Source: VRUE01 sp963704515
Lineage (GTDB): Bacteria; Actinomycetota; Thermoleophilia; Solirubrobacterales; 70-9
Assembly: GCA_963704515.1 (NCBI GenBank)
Contig: OY969913.1
Span: forward strand, 1,116,001 to 1,180,000
Reading direction: 5' to 3'
Length of the DNA: 64,000 nt
Position numbers and translations under genes: made by a program. This document shows, one piece after another, positions 25,558 through 34,518 of the stretch (positions are counted from its first letter, which is position 1; each line of letters begins with the position of its first letter). The notes beneath the pieces were generated by a model. That model worked only from the letters and a program-made list of their open reading frames with translations. It made no database searches and had not been told where the DNA came from.

Positions 25558-28500
25558 CTATTTTGCGGGCTTGATGGGCAGCGCTCCGCCCCGCTCGGTG
25601 CCCGCGATCAGCTCGTCTGGCGCCGCCGCGGGGGGGATGAATCCGGATTTCATCCCGAAGTAGACCGCCTGCGGATGGTGGGCGACGATCGCCACGGTCG
25701 ACTGCTCGGGCAGCACCGCGTAGCCGCCCGAGAGGCTCATCCCGATCTGGCCGAGGTCGAGCAACCGCCAGACCTTCTCGTGCTCTGACTGATCCGGGCA
25801 GGCCGGGTAGCCCCACGAGTAGCGCCGGCCCTGATCGAGCGGGATGCCAAGCTCGCGGCGCACCTCCGCGTGCAGCCACTCGGCCAGGCCCTCGGCCGCC
25901 TGCACGCCGAGCCCGTGCACGTAGAGCTGCTCGGCGAACTCGCCTTGCCGCTCGAGTCGCTCGATCAGCTCGGTCACCTCGGGCCCGACCGTGACGCCCT
26001 GCAGCGCGACGACGTCGCGCTCGCCGCTGTCCAGCGGGCGGAAGAAGTCGGTCAGGCAGATGCGGTCGTGCTCGGGTTGGCGGGGGAAGACGAGGCGCTC
26101 AAGCTCGCGCCCGTGGTCCTCGGGGTCGAAGACGATCAGCTCGTTGCCATCGGCGTTGCAGGGGAAGTAGCCGAGCCGCGCCCGCGGGTGCAGGTAATCC
26201 TGCTCGCGCCACATCCGCTCCAAGCGCGGCGCGAAGCCCTCGTCGTCTCCGTTGCCGTTGACGAGCGCTTCCCAGGCCTCGCCCTTGACCCCGCGGCCGC
26301 CCCAGTGCAGCTTGAACAGCACGTGGCGGTCGAGGTAGGGGAAGACCTCGTCGAGGTCGACGTCCACCTCTTGCGCGCCCCAGAAGGGCGGCTCCGGGGT
26401 CGGCGTGTCGGTGCGCGCCGCGGAGCGAGCGCCGGCGTCGCTGGTCGGCGGCGCCTGGCTGACGACGACCGGCTTCTCGCGCAGCTCGCGTGCCTCGGCC
26501 TTGATCCGCTCGACCAGCGCCTCGCGCGCCGGCTCGTCGACCAGTGCATCCATCGTGTCGAGGCCCTGGAAGGCGTCCTTGCAGTAGAAGACGCCCGGGG
26601 CGTAGACCTCGTCGGACTCCTTGCCCTTCGGGTACAGGGTGCGGCGGCCGAAGTCGCGGTTGATCGCCGCGCCTCCGATCAGCACCGGGAAGCCGAGATC
26701 GCGCTGGTGCAGCTCCTGCACGCAGATCGGCATCTGCTTGGAGGTCGAGACGAGCAGCGCGGAGAGCCCGATCGCGTCGGCCTCGTTCTCCACGGCGGCC
26801 TCGATGATCGCGTCGACCGGGACCTGCTTGCCGAGGTCGATCACCGTGTAGCCGTTGTTGGTGAGGATCGTGTTGACCAGGGACTTGCCGATGTCGTGCA
26901 CGTCGCCGAACACGGTCGCGATCACAACCTTGCCCTTGGTGTGGCCGTCGATCCGGTCCAGGTAGTTCTCGAGCTGGGCGACGGCGCGCTTCATCGCTTC
27001 GGCCGACTGCAGGACGAAGGGCAGGATCAGTTCGCCGGCGCCGAACTTGTCGCCGACCTCCTTCATCGCCGGCAGCAGCACCTCGTTGAGGGTGGGGACG
27101 GCGCCGATCTTCTCCACCGAGCGGTCGATCCAGTCCTCGACCCCGTCCTTCTTGCGGCGCAGGATGTGCCAGTGCAGGGCCTCCTCGGGCTCCATCCCCG
27201 CGGTCGGGTCCGCCGCTTCCTCGGCCGCTTCCTCGCCCTTCGACTCGAAGTGGGCGATGAAGAGCTCGAGCGCGTCATCGCGCCGGTTGAAGACGAGGTC
27301 GTCGGTCAGCTCGCGCTCCTCCGCTGAGATCTCGGAGTACGGCGTGATGTGGTTGGGGTTGACCATCGCCAGGTCGAGCCCGGCCTCGACGCAGTGGTGC
27401 AGGAAGACCGAGTTGAGCACGGCGCGCGGTCGCGGCGAGACGCCGAAGGAGACGTTGGAGACCCCGAGCGAGGTCTTCACCCCGGGGAGCTCCGCCTTGA
27501 TCCGGCGGATCCCCTCGATCGTCTCCACCGCCGAGAGCTTCCACTCGTCGTCACCGGTGGTCAGGGTGAAGGTGAGGGCGTCGAAGATCAGCGCCTCGGG
27601 GTCGAGGCCGTGCTCCTCGCAGGCGATCTCGCGAATTCTCTGGGCGATCTCGACCTTGCGCTCCGCCGTCTTCGCCATCCCGACCTCGTCGATCGTCAGC
27701 GCGATCAGAGCGGCGCCGTGCGCCTTGGCCAGCGGGATGACTACGTCGGCCTTATCGCGTCCGGCCTCGAGGTTGATCGAGTTGACGATCGCCCGGCCTG
27801 GGATCTGCTCGAGCGCCGCCTTCAGCACCTCCGGCTCGGTCGAGTCGACCTGGATCGGCGAGGGCTGGGTCAGCGAGATCCGCTTGACCACGGCCGCCAT
27901 CTGCTCGTCCTCGTCGGAGCGCTCGGTCAGGGCGACGCAGACGTCGAGCACGTGGGCGCCGCCTTCGACCTGGTCTTCGGCGACCTGGACCAGGCCGTCG
28001 TAGTCGTCGGCGAGCAGCAGCTCCTTGGCCTTGCGCGAGCCCTGCGAGTTGACCCGCTCGCCGACCAGGGTCGGGCGCGGCTCCTGGACAAGCGGGGTGG
28101 CGGTCATCATCGAGGAGACCTGTGGCTGGCCGGGCGCGGGGCGCTCACCGGGCACGCGGCCCTCGACCCGCTCGCGGATCGCGGCGATGTGCTCGGGCGT
28201 CGTGCCGCAGCAGCCGCCGACGACGCCGACGCCGTAGCGCTCGACGAACTCGCCCAGGGTCGCCGCCAGCGGCCCCGGCTCTTCGGGGAAGATCGTCTCG
28301 CCGTCGGGCCCCTGCAGGGGCAGGCCGGCGTTGGGGATGCAGTGCACCGGCAGCGGGCTGTGCTCGCCGAGGAAGCGGATCGCGTCGCGCATGTCCTCCG
28401 GCCCGGTCGAGCAGTTGAGCCCGATCACGTCGACCTCGAGCGCTGTCAGCGTCGTCAGCACCGCCCGGATGTCGGTGCCGAGCAGCATCTTGCCGCCCTG

Positions 28501-29085
28501 GGGCAGGAGCGAGACGCTGGTCATGATCGGCAGCCGGTGGCCGGTCGCGGCGAATGCCTCACGCGCGCCGAACACCGCCGCCTTGACCTCGAGGATGTCC
28601 TGCGCCGTCTCAATGACGATCAGGTCGGCGCCCCCGTCGACCAGCCCCCGAGCCTGCTCCGCGAAGACCTCGACCAGCCTGCCGAAGGAGATGTCGCCCA
28701 AGGTCGGGTCGGTCGAGGCGGGCAGGAACCCGGTTGGGCCGATGGAGCCGGCCACGAACCTGTCCGGCCCGGCGGACTTCCGAGCGATCTCAGCCGCCTT
28801 CGTATTGATCTCCAGCGTGTGCTCGCCGAGCCCCCACTCCTCGAGCTTCAGCCGCGACCCCTGAAAGCTGTCCGTCTCCACAACCTCAGCCCCAGCGTCC
28901 AGCATCGAGCTATGGACCCCCTCGATCACATCGGGCCGGTTCAGCACCAACGCCTCATGGCACTTCCCCTCAAGCCCCCCATAGTCCTCCCGGGTCAGCT
29001 CGAACTGCTCGAGCGTAGCCCCCATCCCGCCGTCGAAGACGACAACCCGCTCCCGCGTTGCAGCTATGAAATCGCGCTCAGCCAT
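25558..29085 (-). CDS. metH: Cobalamin-dependent methionine synthase
   Basis: A 1175-residue MetH. The homocysteine-binding domain (about 1-320) has the zinc cysteines in GLNCSTGP and GVVGGCCGTTP. The pterin-binding domain (~350-610) includes ERVNSQGSRKAKELLL and VNSINLEAGRDK. The B12 cap and binding domains (~640-900) carry the axial-His motif FGDVHDIGKSLV. The AdoMet reactivation domain (~960-1175) ends with RRYSWGYPACPDQSEH. ATG at 29085 gives the normal N-terminus. The frame runs further upstream only because the palindrome at 29101-29203 lacks a stop codon. No cobalamin riboswitch was recognised upstream. Confidence 0.96.
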   Translation of the reverse strand: MAERDFIAATRERVVVFDGGMGATLEQFELTREDYGGLEGKCHEALVLNRPDVIEGVHSSMLDAGAEVVETDSFQGSRLKLEEWGLGEHTLEINTKAAEIARKSAGPDRFVAGSIGPTGFLPASTDPTLGDISFGRLVEVFAEQARGLVDGGADLIVIETAQDILEVKAAVFGAREAFAATGHRLPIMTSVSLLPQGGKMLLGTDIRAVLTTLTALEVDVIGLNCSTGPEDMRDAIRFLGEHSPLPVHCIPNAGLPLQGPDGETIFPEEPGPLAATLGEFVERYGVGVVGGCCGTTPEHIAAIRERVEGRVPGERPAPGQPQVSSMMTATPLVQEPRPTLVGERVNSQGSRKAKELLLADDYDGLVQVAEDQVEGGAHVLDVCVALTERSDEDEQMAAVVKRISLTQPSPIQVDSTEPEVLKAALEQIPGRAIVNSINLEAGRDKADVVIPLAKAHGAALIALTIDEVGMAKTAERKVEIAQRIREIACEEHGLDPEALIFDALTFTLTTGDDEWKLSAVETIEGIRRIKAELPGVKTSLGVSNVSFGVSPRPRAVLNSVFLHHCVEAGLDLAMVNPNHITPYSEISAEERELTDDLVFNRRDDALELFIAHFESKGEEAAEEAADPTAGMEPEEALHWHILRRKKDGVEDWIDRSVEKIGAVPTLNEVLLPAMKEVGDKFGAGELILPFVLQSAEAMKRAVAQLENYLDRIDGHTKGKVVIATVFGDVHDIGKSLVNTILTNNGYTVIDLGKQVPVDAIIEAAVENEADAIGLSALLVSTSKQMPICVQELHQRDLGFPVLIGGAAINRDFGRRTLYPKGKESDEVYAPGVFYCKDAFQGLDTMDALVDEPAREALVERIKAEARELREKPVVVSQAPPTSDAGARSAARTDTPTPEPPFWGAQEVDVDLDEVFPYLDRHVLFKLHWGGRGVKGEAWEALVNGNGDDEGFAPRLERMWREQDYLHPRARLGYFPCNADGNELIVFDPEDHGRELERLVFPRQPEHDRICLTDFFRPLDSGERDVVALQGVTVGPEVTELIERLERQGEFAEQLYVHGLGVQAAEGLAEWLHAEVRRELGIPLDQGRRYSWGYPACPDQSEHEKVWRLLDLGQIGMSLSGGYAVLPEQSTVAIVAHHPQAVYFGMKSGFIPPAAAPDELIAGTERGGALPIKPAK

Positions 29086-29100
29086 GAACCAGGGAGAGTA

Positions 29101-29203
29101 AGGGGTGCGGGTGCCCTCCCCCAAAGGCTCCCGGTCCTGCATTCCGAACCCCGACAGCCGATCAGCTGCGCAACGGTCTTTGGGGGAGGGCACCCGCACC
29201 CCT
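29101..29203. repeat. 103-bp palindromic element with 26-bp perfect arms
   Basis: A perfect 26-bp inverted repeat (29101-29126 and 29178-29203, containing GGGTGCGGGTGCCCTCCCCC) brackets a 51-nt core. It lies 16 bp upstream of the metH start and 26 bp downstream of the aldehyde dehydrogenase stop. It could terminate the upstream gene and must be transcribed if metH is read through. The architecture resembles family A but the core is unrelated. Confidence 0.75.
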
Positions 29204-29229
29204 CCCCCGCTGGAGCAAGGCGGATTACT

Positions 29230-30804
29230 TCAGCGCCGCAGGCCCAGGCGCCGGCGCCAGTCGCGGGCGTTGAAGGCTTGGCCGATGCGACTGACAAGGC
29301 TGCGGCGGCCACGGGTGTAGGGGTACCAGGTCGGCTCGCGCTTGCCGGCAAAGCGGGTGATGACGAGGGACTCGGTCCGGCAGTACTTCTTGATTCCCGG
29401 CTCGCCGTGGCGGTAGCCGATGCCGGACTCCTTCCAGCCTCCCATCGGGACGTCCATGGCGAAGTAGTTGACGAGCACGTCATTGATGTTCACCGCGCCG
29501 CACTCGACTCTGCGCGCCACGCGTTCGGCGCGTTCCTTCTCGCCGAAGACCGAGCCCGAGAGGCCGTAGCGGGTGTCGTTGGCGAGGCGCAATGCCTCCT
29601 CGGCGTCGCGGACCTTCATCACGCCGACGACGGGGCCGAAGGTCTCGTCGCGCATCACCTTCATCGAGTGGTCGACGTCGACCAGCACGGTTGGCTCGAA
29701 GTAGTCGCCGGGGCCGGGCAGGCGCTTGCCGCCGGTCAGGGCCTTCGCGCCGCTGGCGACCGCGTCCTGCACGTGGTCCTCGACGATGCCGATCTGGTTG
29801 GGGGATGTCATCGCGCCGACCTCCTTGCCGAAGCCCTTGCCATCGGCGCCCTGGCGCAGGCCGCGCACCTCGGCGGTCAGCTTGGCGACGAACTCGTCGT
29901 AGGCCGGCTCCTCGACGTAGATCCGCTCGACCGACATGCAGACCTGGCCGGAATTGAACATCCCGCCCCAGGCGGCGGCATTGGCGGCGCGGTCGAGGTC
30001 GGCGTCGGCGAGGACGATCATCGGGTCCTTGCCGCCCAGCTCGAGGCTGACCGGGGTCAGCGTCTCAGCGGCACGAGCCATCACCTTGCGGCCGGTCCGG
30101 TCCGAGCCGGTGAACTGGATGAAGTCGACGGCGTCGACCAGGGCGCCGCCGGTCTCGCCGATTCCCTGCACGCAGTCGAAGACGTCGGGACCGCCGATCT
30201 CCTCCTTCCAGGCTCGGACGACCTCGGCCAGGCCGAGCGGCGTGAACTCCGAGGGCTTGACGACGACCGCGGCGCCGGCCTGCAGGGCCGGGATCGCGTC
30301 GCCGAGCGCGAGGACGAGGGGGAAGTTCCAGGGACTGACGATGCCCACCACCGGGTGCGGCCGGTACTGGACGCGCAGCTTCTTCGTCGCCAGCAGGGGG
30401 GAGTGGGGGCGGACCGCCTCCTCGCCGATGAACTTGGCCGCGTTGGCGCCGTAGAAATTGATCAGGTCAGCCAGGTAGGTGGGCTCGTTGGCGGCGTCGG
30501 CGCGCACCTTGCCGGTCTCGGCCTGCATCGTGTCGAGCACCCGCTCGGAGTTGTCGAGCAGCCAGTCGCGCAGCTTGGCCAGCCAGTGGTGACGGCCGTC
30601 GACGCCCATCGCCTCCCACTCGGGCTGATTCGCCCGGACCCGAGCGACGGTTGCCTTGACTGCCTCAGGCGAGTCGACCGGCACGCTGGCGACGGTCTCC
30701 CCGGTCGCCGGGTTGAGGACCTCGATCGTCTCGGCGGCCGGGGTGCTGCCCCCGTTCGAGCCGGCGACCTCCGTCGCGCTCGTCTCCACGGTTCCACTCT
30801 CCAC
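29230..30804 (-). CDS. Aldehyde dehydrogenase (succinate-semialdehyde dehydrogenase-like)
   Basis: A 524-residue NAD(P)-dependent aldehyde dehydrogenase. The catalytic Cys is in MFNSGQVCMSVERIYV and the general-base Glu in SLELGGKDPMIVLADAD. The Asn of the oxyanion hole is in GIVSPWNFPLVLALGDA, and the cofactor-loop motif is FTGSDRTGRKV. GTG at 30804 is preferred because AGGAAGGGAG sits 6 nt upstream; the frame continues to 30873 without a ribosome site. The C-terminus extends beyond the usual end by a basic tail (RRSLVSRIGQ...). A 16-bp palindrome and a likely -10 element precede it. Confidence 0.92.
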   Translation of the reverse strand: MESGTVETSATEVAGSNGGSTPAAETIEVLNPATGETVASVPVDSPEAVKATVARVRANQPEWEAMGVDGRHHWLAKLRDWLLDNSERVLDTMQAETGKVRADAANEPTYLADLINFYGANAAKFIGEEAVRPHSPLLATKKLRVQYRPHPVVGIVSPWNFPLVLALGDAIPALQAGAAVVVKPSEFTPLGLAEVVRAWKEEIGGPDVFDCVQGIGETGGALVDAVDFIQFTGSDRTGRKVMARAAETLTPVSLELGGKDPMIVLADADLDRAANAAAWGGMFNSGQVCMSVERIYVEEPAYDEFVAKLTAEVRGLRQGADGKGFGKEVGAMTSPNQIGIVEDHVQDAVASGAKALTGGKRLPGPGDYFEPTVLVDVDHSMKVMRDETFGPVVGVMKVRDAEEALRLANDTRYGLSGSVFGEKERAERVARRVECGAVNINDVLVNYFAMDVPMGGWKESGIGYRHGEPGIKKYCRTESLVITRFAGKREPTWYPYTRGRRSLVSRIGQAFNARDWRRRLGLRR

Positions 30805-30827
30805 CGGTGACTCCCTTCCTCGACCCT

Positions 30828-30843
30828 TTGGCTGGTCAGCCAA
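30828..30843. promoter_or_regulatory. 16-bp palindromic operator upstream of aldehyde dehydrogenase
   Basis: TTGGCTG-GT-CAGCCAA is a perfect inverted repeat with 7-bp arms, 24 bp upstream of the GTG start. On the coding strand a TAAGGT hexamer (30844-30849) directly precedes it as a possible -10. The layout copies the nitrilase operon, where the palindrome also follows the -10 element. The two sites share TTGRCTGGTCAR but differ in the palindrome centre by one base. Confidence 0.55.
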
Positions 30844-30855
30844 CCTTACCGGTCC

Positions 30856-30917
30856 CCCGGGGACGTGCCGCAACTTAGGGACCTATACGGACCTCTAAGT
30901 TGCGGCACGTCCCCGGG
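30856..30917. repeat. Palindromic element family B, copy 1
   Basis: A 23-bp perfect inverted repeat (CCC followed by GGGGACGTGCCGCAACTTAG) has a 16-nt centre. Its reverse complement matches copy 2 at 36920-36974 with only three mismatches over 55 nt. It lies between the start of the aldehyde dehydrogenase gene and the end of the PQQ-type dehydrogenase gene, only 6 bp from the latter's stop. Confidence 0.8.
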
Positions 30918-30922
30918 TGGGG

Positions 30923-32122
30923 TCAGCGCTGGGTGAGGCGGTAGACGGGGCCTTCCTGGGAGGCGACGTAGAGGCGGCCGCGGGTGTCCTCGCCGAAGGA
31001 GGTGGGGGAGGAGACGCTGAGGCCGAGGCGGCGGTCGCTGCTCGCGCGGTGGAGGTGGGGGACGAGGCTGCGCAGCTCGCCGGTGCAGAGGTCGGTGTAG
31101 ACGTAGCGGCCGCGCAGGGAGGGCGGTCCGCCCTGGCCGACCACGTAGCCGCCGATGATCGCGCAGCTGCCGCCTTCGCGGCCGTGGCCGTAGGCCATGA
31201 TCGGCTTGACCGTGCCGCCGGGGTCCGGCGTGCCGCTGTTTTCGTCTTCGTAGGGGTGGAAGCCCTCGAGCGCGTCCCAGCCGAAGTTGGCGCCGTTCGC
31301 GGCCGCCACGCTGGTGTAATCGAGCTCCTCGTAGCGGTTCTGGCCGACGTCGCCGATCGCGATCCGCGGCTGCGCGGCACTGGTCGTGTCAAAGGAGAAG
31401 CGGAACGGGTTGCGCAGTCCGTAGCCGTAGATCTCGTCGAGGCCCGGCCGGCCGACGAAGGGGTTGTCGGCGGGCACGGTGTAGGGACGGCCGTGGCGCG
31501 GGCGCGGGTCGATGCGCAGCAGCTTGCCGAGCAGCACGTTCTTGTTCTGGGCGTTGTTCGGCGGGTCGCCACCGGAGCCGCCGTCTCCCGTGCCGAGGTA
31601 GAGCAGGTTGCCGAGGAACTGCAGCTGGCCGCCGTTGTGATTGGCGTTCTGGCGGTGTGGGATCGTGATCACGGCGCGCCGTGAGCCGGGCGCCGCTCGG
31701 GTCGGGCCGCGGCGGCGGAATTCGTCGACGTGGATGTCGCCGTTGCCCCCCGTGTAATAGACGTAGAGGCGCCCGCTGCGCCGGTAGTCCGGCGGGAAGG
31801 CGACCGAGAGCAGCCCGCGCTCACCTTCGTCGCGGACCAGGCCGCGGATGTCGAGGAACGGGTGGCGAAGGCGGTGTCCGCGGCGCAGCACCTCGATCGT
31901 CCCCCGCTGCTCGACGACGAAGAGAAGCTTCGGGTAGCCGGGCGCGCTGGCGACGTAGGTCGGGCTTTCAAACCGGCCGATCTTCTTCAGGGCGAGGCCG
32001 CCCTTGGGCCGGGCCGGTTCGGCGGCGCCTTTCTGCTGCGCGCTGCCGCAGGCCGGCAGCGCCACCAGCGCCAGCGCCGCGAGGACGATGCTCGTCGCGG
32101 TCCTGCGTCCCACCCGGGACAA
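30923..32122 (-). CDS. PQQ-dependent sugar dehydrogenase-type lipoprotein (glucose/sorbosone dehydrogenase)
   Basis: A 399-residue secreted protein. TTG at 32122 (alternative GTG 32113) gives a lipoprotein signal RRTATSIVLAALALVALPAC. The mature part is a six-bladed beta-propeller of the soluble glucose dehydrogenase family. Markers are the catalytic-His region HRQNANHNGGQLQFL, the metal-loop-like YLGTGDGGSGGDPPNNAQ, the DEIYGYGLRNPFRFSFD motif and IAIGDVGQNRYEELDY. It probably oxidises a sugar or related alcohol outside the cytoplasm. It follows an upstream lipoprotein gene with a 1-bp gap, so the two form an operon. Confidence 0.87.
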   Translation of the reverse strand: MSRVGRRTATSIVLAALALVALPACGSAQQKGAAEPARPKGGLALKKIGRFESPTYVASAPGYPKLLFVVEQRGTIEVLRRGHRLRHPFLDIRGLVRDEGERGLLSVAFPPDYRRSGRLYVYYTGGNGDIHVDEFRRRGPTRAAPGSRRAVITIPHRQNANHNGGQLQFLGNLLYLGTGDGGSGGDPPNNAQNKNVLLGKLLRIDPRPRHGRPYTVPADNPFVGRPGLDEIYGYGLRNPFRFSFDTTSAAQPRIAIGDVGQNRYEELDYTSVAAANGANFGWDALEGFHPYEDENSGTPDPGGTVKPIMAYGHGREGGSCAIIGGYVVGQGGPPSLRGRYVYTDLCTGELRSLVPHLHRASSDRRLGLSVSSPTSFGEDTRGRLYVASQEGPVYRLTQR

Positions 32123-32123
32123 G

Positions 32124-32804
32124 CTACTTGCCGGCGCCGCTCGGCTTCCGGTTGACGACTTCGCCCGAGTCGGTGACTTCCTTGTTCGGGCGGGCGGTCG
32201 AGATCCGCGCGGTGAAGGAGCCACCGGGCTTGACGCCACCGGTGGTCTTCGCCTTCACTTCCGGGCTGAGCCCGGCGTCGATCGAGTAGAGAACCGTCCA
32301 GCGCCCGGCCCTGACCGCGCTCAGCTTCCAGACGAGGTCCGCCGTTCGTCCCGGCTTCAGCGGCCCGAAGTCGAAGGTCTTCGGGGTGGAGGTTTCGGCG
32401 CCCGCCGGTTCGGAGGAGCCGGCGAAGCGCGGGTAGCGCGCCGCCAGCACCCAGACCGGCCGGTCGGGCTGCGCCAGTTCCGGCTGGGGGTCGCGGATGC
32501 CAAACGGGAGGGTTGAGGCCTGGCCCTCCTTGCCGGCGATCGAGACGTTGACGATCAGCGCCGGCACGGTCTTCGTGCCGGTGTTGCGGATGCCGAGCTC
32601 CATCAGTGCAGTTGAGCCGATCGGCTGGCGAGCCGGGAGGCTGGCGCCGGTGACCTTGACGGAGTAGGTCCCCGCGGGCTCGTTCGCCCCGCGCGATTCC
32701 CCGCCCCCGCAGGCCGCGACCGAGAGCGCCAGGGCCGCGGCCAGGGCAGCGGCTGTCGCCACCCGCCTGCGGGAATGCGGCGCCGTTGTCCGATACCCCC
32801 CCAA
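32124..32804 (-). CDS. Secreted lipoprotein of unknown function
   Basis: A 226-residue protein. TTG at 32804 gives a positively charged n-region and a signal ending in a lipobox (RRRVATAAALAAALALSVAAC). GTG 32762 is an alternative but would lack the basic residues. The mature domain looks like an all-beta Ig/FN3-type fold (TYSVKVTGASLPARQPIGS, IRNTGTKTVPALIVNVSIAG). It is co-operonic with the PQQ-type dehydrogenase downstream and might support it; function unknown. Confidence 0.65.
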   Translation of the reverse strand: MGGYRTTAPHSRRRVATAAALAAALALSVAACGGGESRGANEPAGTYSVKVTGASLPARQPIGSTALMELGIRNTGTKTVPALIVNVSIAGKEGQASTLPFGIRDPQPELAQPDRPVWVLAARYPRFAGSSEPAGAETSTPKTFDFGPLKPGRTADLVWKLSAVRAGRWTVLYSIDAGLSPEVKAKTTGGVKPGGSFTARISTARPNKEVTDSGEVVNRKPSGAGK

Positions 32805-32909
32805 AGCGGCCGGAACATACCACGGGGTTTCGGCTGCTCCGATGCGTGTTAGCCCGAACTCAACAGTGCCCGGGGATGCATCCCATAGACTCGTGCGAGG
32901 AGGAGGACG

Positions 32910-33716
32910 ATGGTCGGATCCGCGGTCAACAGGGCGTTCCTGCCCGCCAAGTCGCTGTTCGAGCAAGTGGGGGACATGATGATCCTCACCGCTCGCACGC
33001 TCGTTTCCGCGGTCAAACCCCCCTACCCCTACGGCGAGGAGTTCATCGGCCAGTTTCTCTTCGCCCTGCAGCTCTGCTGGTTCCCGCTGCTGATCTCCAC
33101 CGTGGCCTTCGGCTTCGGCGCTCCGGGCCTGCAGGCGTCCAACTTCCTCTCGCTGTTCGGCGCCCTCGACCGGCTCGGCGGCTTCTTCGTCCTCGCCTCG
33201 ATCCGCGAGTTCGCCCCCTTCGTCACCGCCGTCGTCGTCGCCGGCGTCGCCGGCACCGCGATTACCGCCGACCTCGGCGCCCGCAAGATCCGCGAGGAGC
33301 TCGACGCCCTGCAGGTGCTCGGCGTCGACCCGATCAAGAACCTGGTCGTGCCGCGCTTCCTGGCGCTGATGCTGATCACCGGCCTGCTCGACATCTACGC
33401 CCTCGTCTTCGGCATCTCCGGCGGCATCGGCGCCGAGCTGCTCTACCACCAGTCGCTCGGCGGCTTCTTCGCCACCCTCTTCTCCAACGCCTCGATCACC
33501 GACCTCTGGGGCTCGGTGCTGAAGTGCACCCTGTTCGGCGCGATCATCGCCGTCGTCTGCTCATACAAGGGGATGACCGCCTCCGGCGGCGCCGCCGGGG
33601 TCGGCCGGGCCGTCAACCAGGCGGTGGTGATCGCCTTCATGGGCGTCTTCGCCTTCAACTACGCCTTCACCCAGACGCTGCTGGCGACCAACCCGGAGCT
33701 GCAGACGATCCGATGA
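32910..33716 (+). CDS. MlaE/YrbE-family ABC transporter permease 1
   Basis: A 268-residue membrane protein of the MlaE/YrbE family. These permeases carry lipids or sterols in Mla and Mce systems. Family hallmarks are the amphipathic N-terminus, the segment FVTAVVVAGVAGTAITADLGARKIREELDAL (E-E-L-D-A-L coupling motif, about 105-135), and GMTASGGAAGVGRAVNQAVV. Five to six transmembrane helices are expected. It overlaps the second permease gene by four bases. Confidence 0.92.
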   Translation: MVGSAVNRAFLPAKSLFEQVGDMMILTARTLVSAVKPPYPYGEEFIGQFLFALQLCWFPLLISTVAFGFGAPGLQASNFLSLFGALDRLGGFFVLASIREFAPFVTAVVVAGVAGTAITADLGARKIREELDALQVLGVDPIKNLVVPRFLALMLITGLLDIYALVFGISGGIGAELLYHQSLGGFFATLFSNASITDLWGSVLKCTLFGAIIAVVCSYKGMTASGGAAGVGRAVNQAVVIAFMGVFAFNYAFTQTLLATNPELQTIR

Positions 33717-34510
33717 ACGCCTGGCTCGAGGTCCCGCGCGGCTGGCTCGACTCCTTTGGCGAGATCGCCCGCTTCGGCTCGCGCGTCGCCGGCCTCGTCT
33801 ACTCGGGCCGGGTGCTCAAGTTCTTCGGCGAGAGCCTGCGTCAGGCCGGCATCCTGATCCTCGGATCGGCGATCATCATCTGGGGTCTGGTCTTCATCCT
33901 CGGCCTGCAGTGCGGGATCGAGGGCGCTTACCTGCTGCGCGCCCAGGGCGCGCCCGCCTACGCCGGCGTCTTCTCCGCCTGGTGCGACCTGCGCGAGATC
34001 ATGCCCTACGCCTTCGGCTACATGCTCTCGGCCAAGGTCGGCACCGGCATCGTCGCCGAGCTTGGCGCGATGCGGATCTCCGACGAGATCGACGCGCTCG
34101 AGGTGATGGGCGTGCAGCCGGTCACCTTCCTCTGCGCGACCCGCCTGCTCGCCGCCTGGATCGCCTTCCCCTTCATGTATCTGGTCGGGATCGGGATCAT
34201 GTACTTCGCCAGCTACCTGGCCGTCGTCCAGCAGATCGGCGACGTCTCCTCGGGTGGCTACCTGCTGATCTTCTGGATGTTCCAGAACCCGCCCGACCTG
34301 CTGTTCAGCCTGATCAAGGGGATGTTCATGGCGACCGCCATAGTCCTGGTCGGCTGCTACTACGGCTACACGGCGTCGGGCGGCCCGGTCGGGGTCGGCA
34401 CCGCGACCGCGAAGTCGATGGTCCTCAACATCGTCCTGGTCCACATCATCGGGATGCTGGGCACCCTGGTCTTCTGGGGCGCCAACCCGCGAGCGCCGAT
34501 CGGAGGCTGA
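33713..34510 (+). CDS. MlaE/YrbE-family ABC transporter permease 2
   Basis: A 265-residue paralogue of the preceding permease. ATG at 33713 overlaps its TGA. The coupling motif is M-R-I-S-D-E-I-D-A-L-E-V-M-G-V, and the end shows YGYTASGGPVGVGTATAKSM. Paired YrbE-type permeases encoded in tandem are typical of actinobacterial Mce-type importers. The substrate-binding MCE proteins that usually follow are absent within this window. Confidence 0.92.
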   Translation: MNAWLEVPRGWLDSFGEIARFGSRVAGLVYSGRVLKFFGESLRQAGILILGSAIIIWGLVFILGLQCGIEGAYLLRAQGAPAYAGVFSAWCDLREIMPYAFGYMLSAKVGTGIVAELGAMRISDEIDALEVMGVQPVTFLCATRLLAAWIAFPFMYLVGIGIMYFASYLAVVQQIGDVSSGGYLLIFWMFQNPPDLLFSLIKGMFMATAIVLVGCYYGYTASGGPVGVGTATAKSMVLNIVLVHIIGMLGTLVFWGANPRAPIGG

Positions 34511-34518
34511 GTACGCTT

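Noticed and set aside
29086..29199. N-terminal extension of MetH
   Set aside because: The extra 38 codons are encoded by the palindrome at 29101-29203 and have no counterpart in the MetH family.
27349..30810. A 1153-codon open frame antisense to metH and the aldehyde dehydrogenase
   Set aside because: It covers two certain genes and an intergenic palindrome, and its translation is low-complexity. Not a gene.
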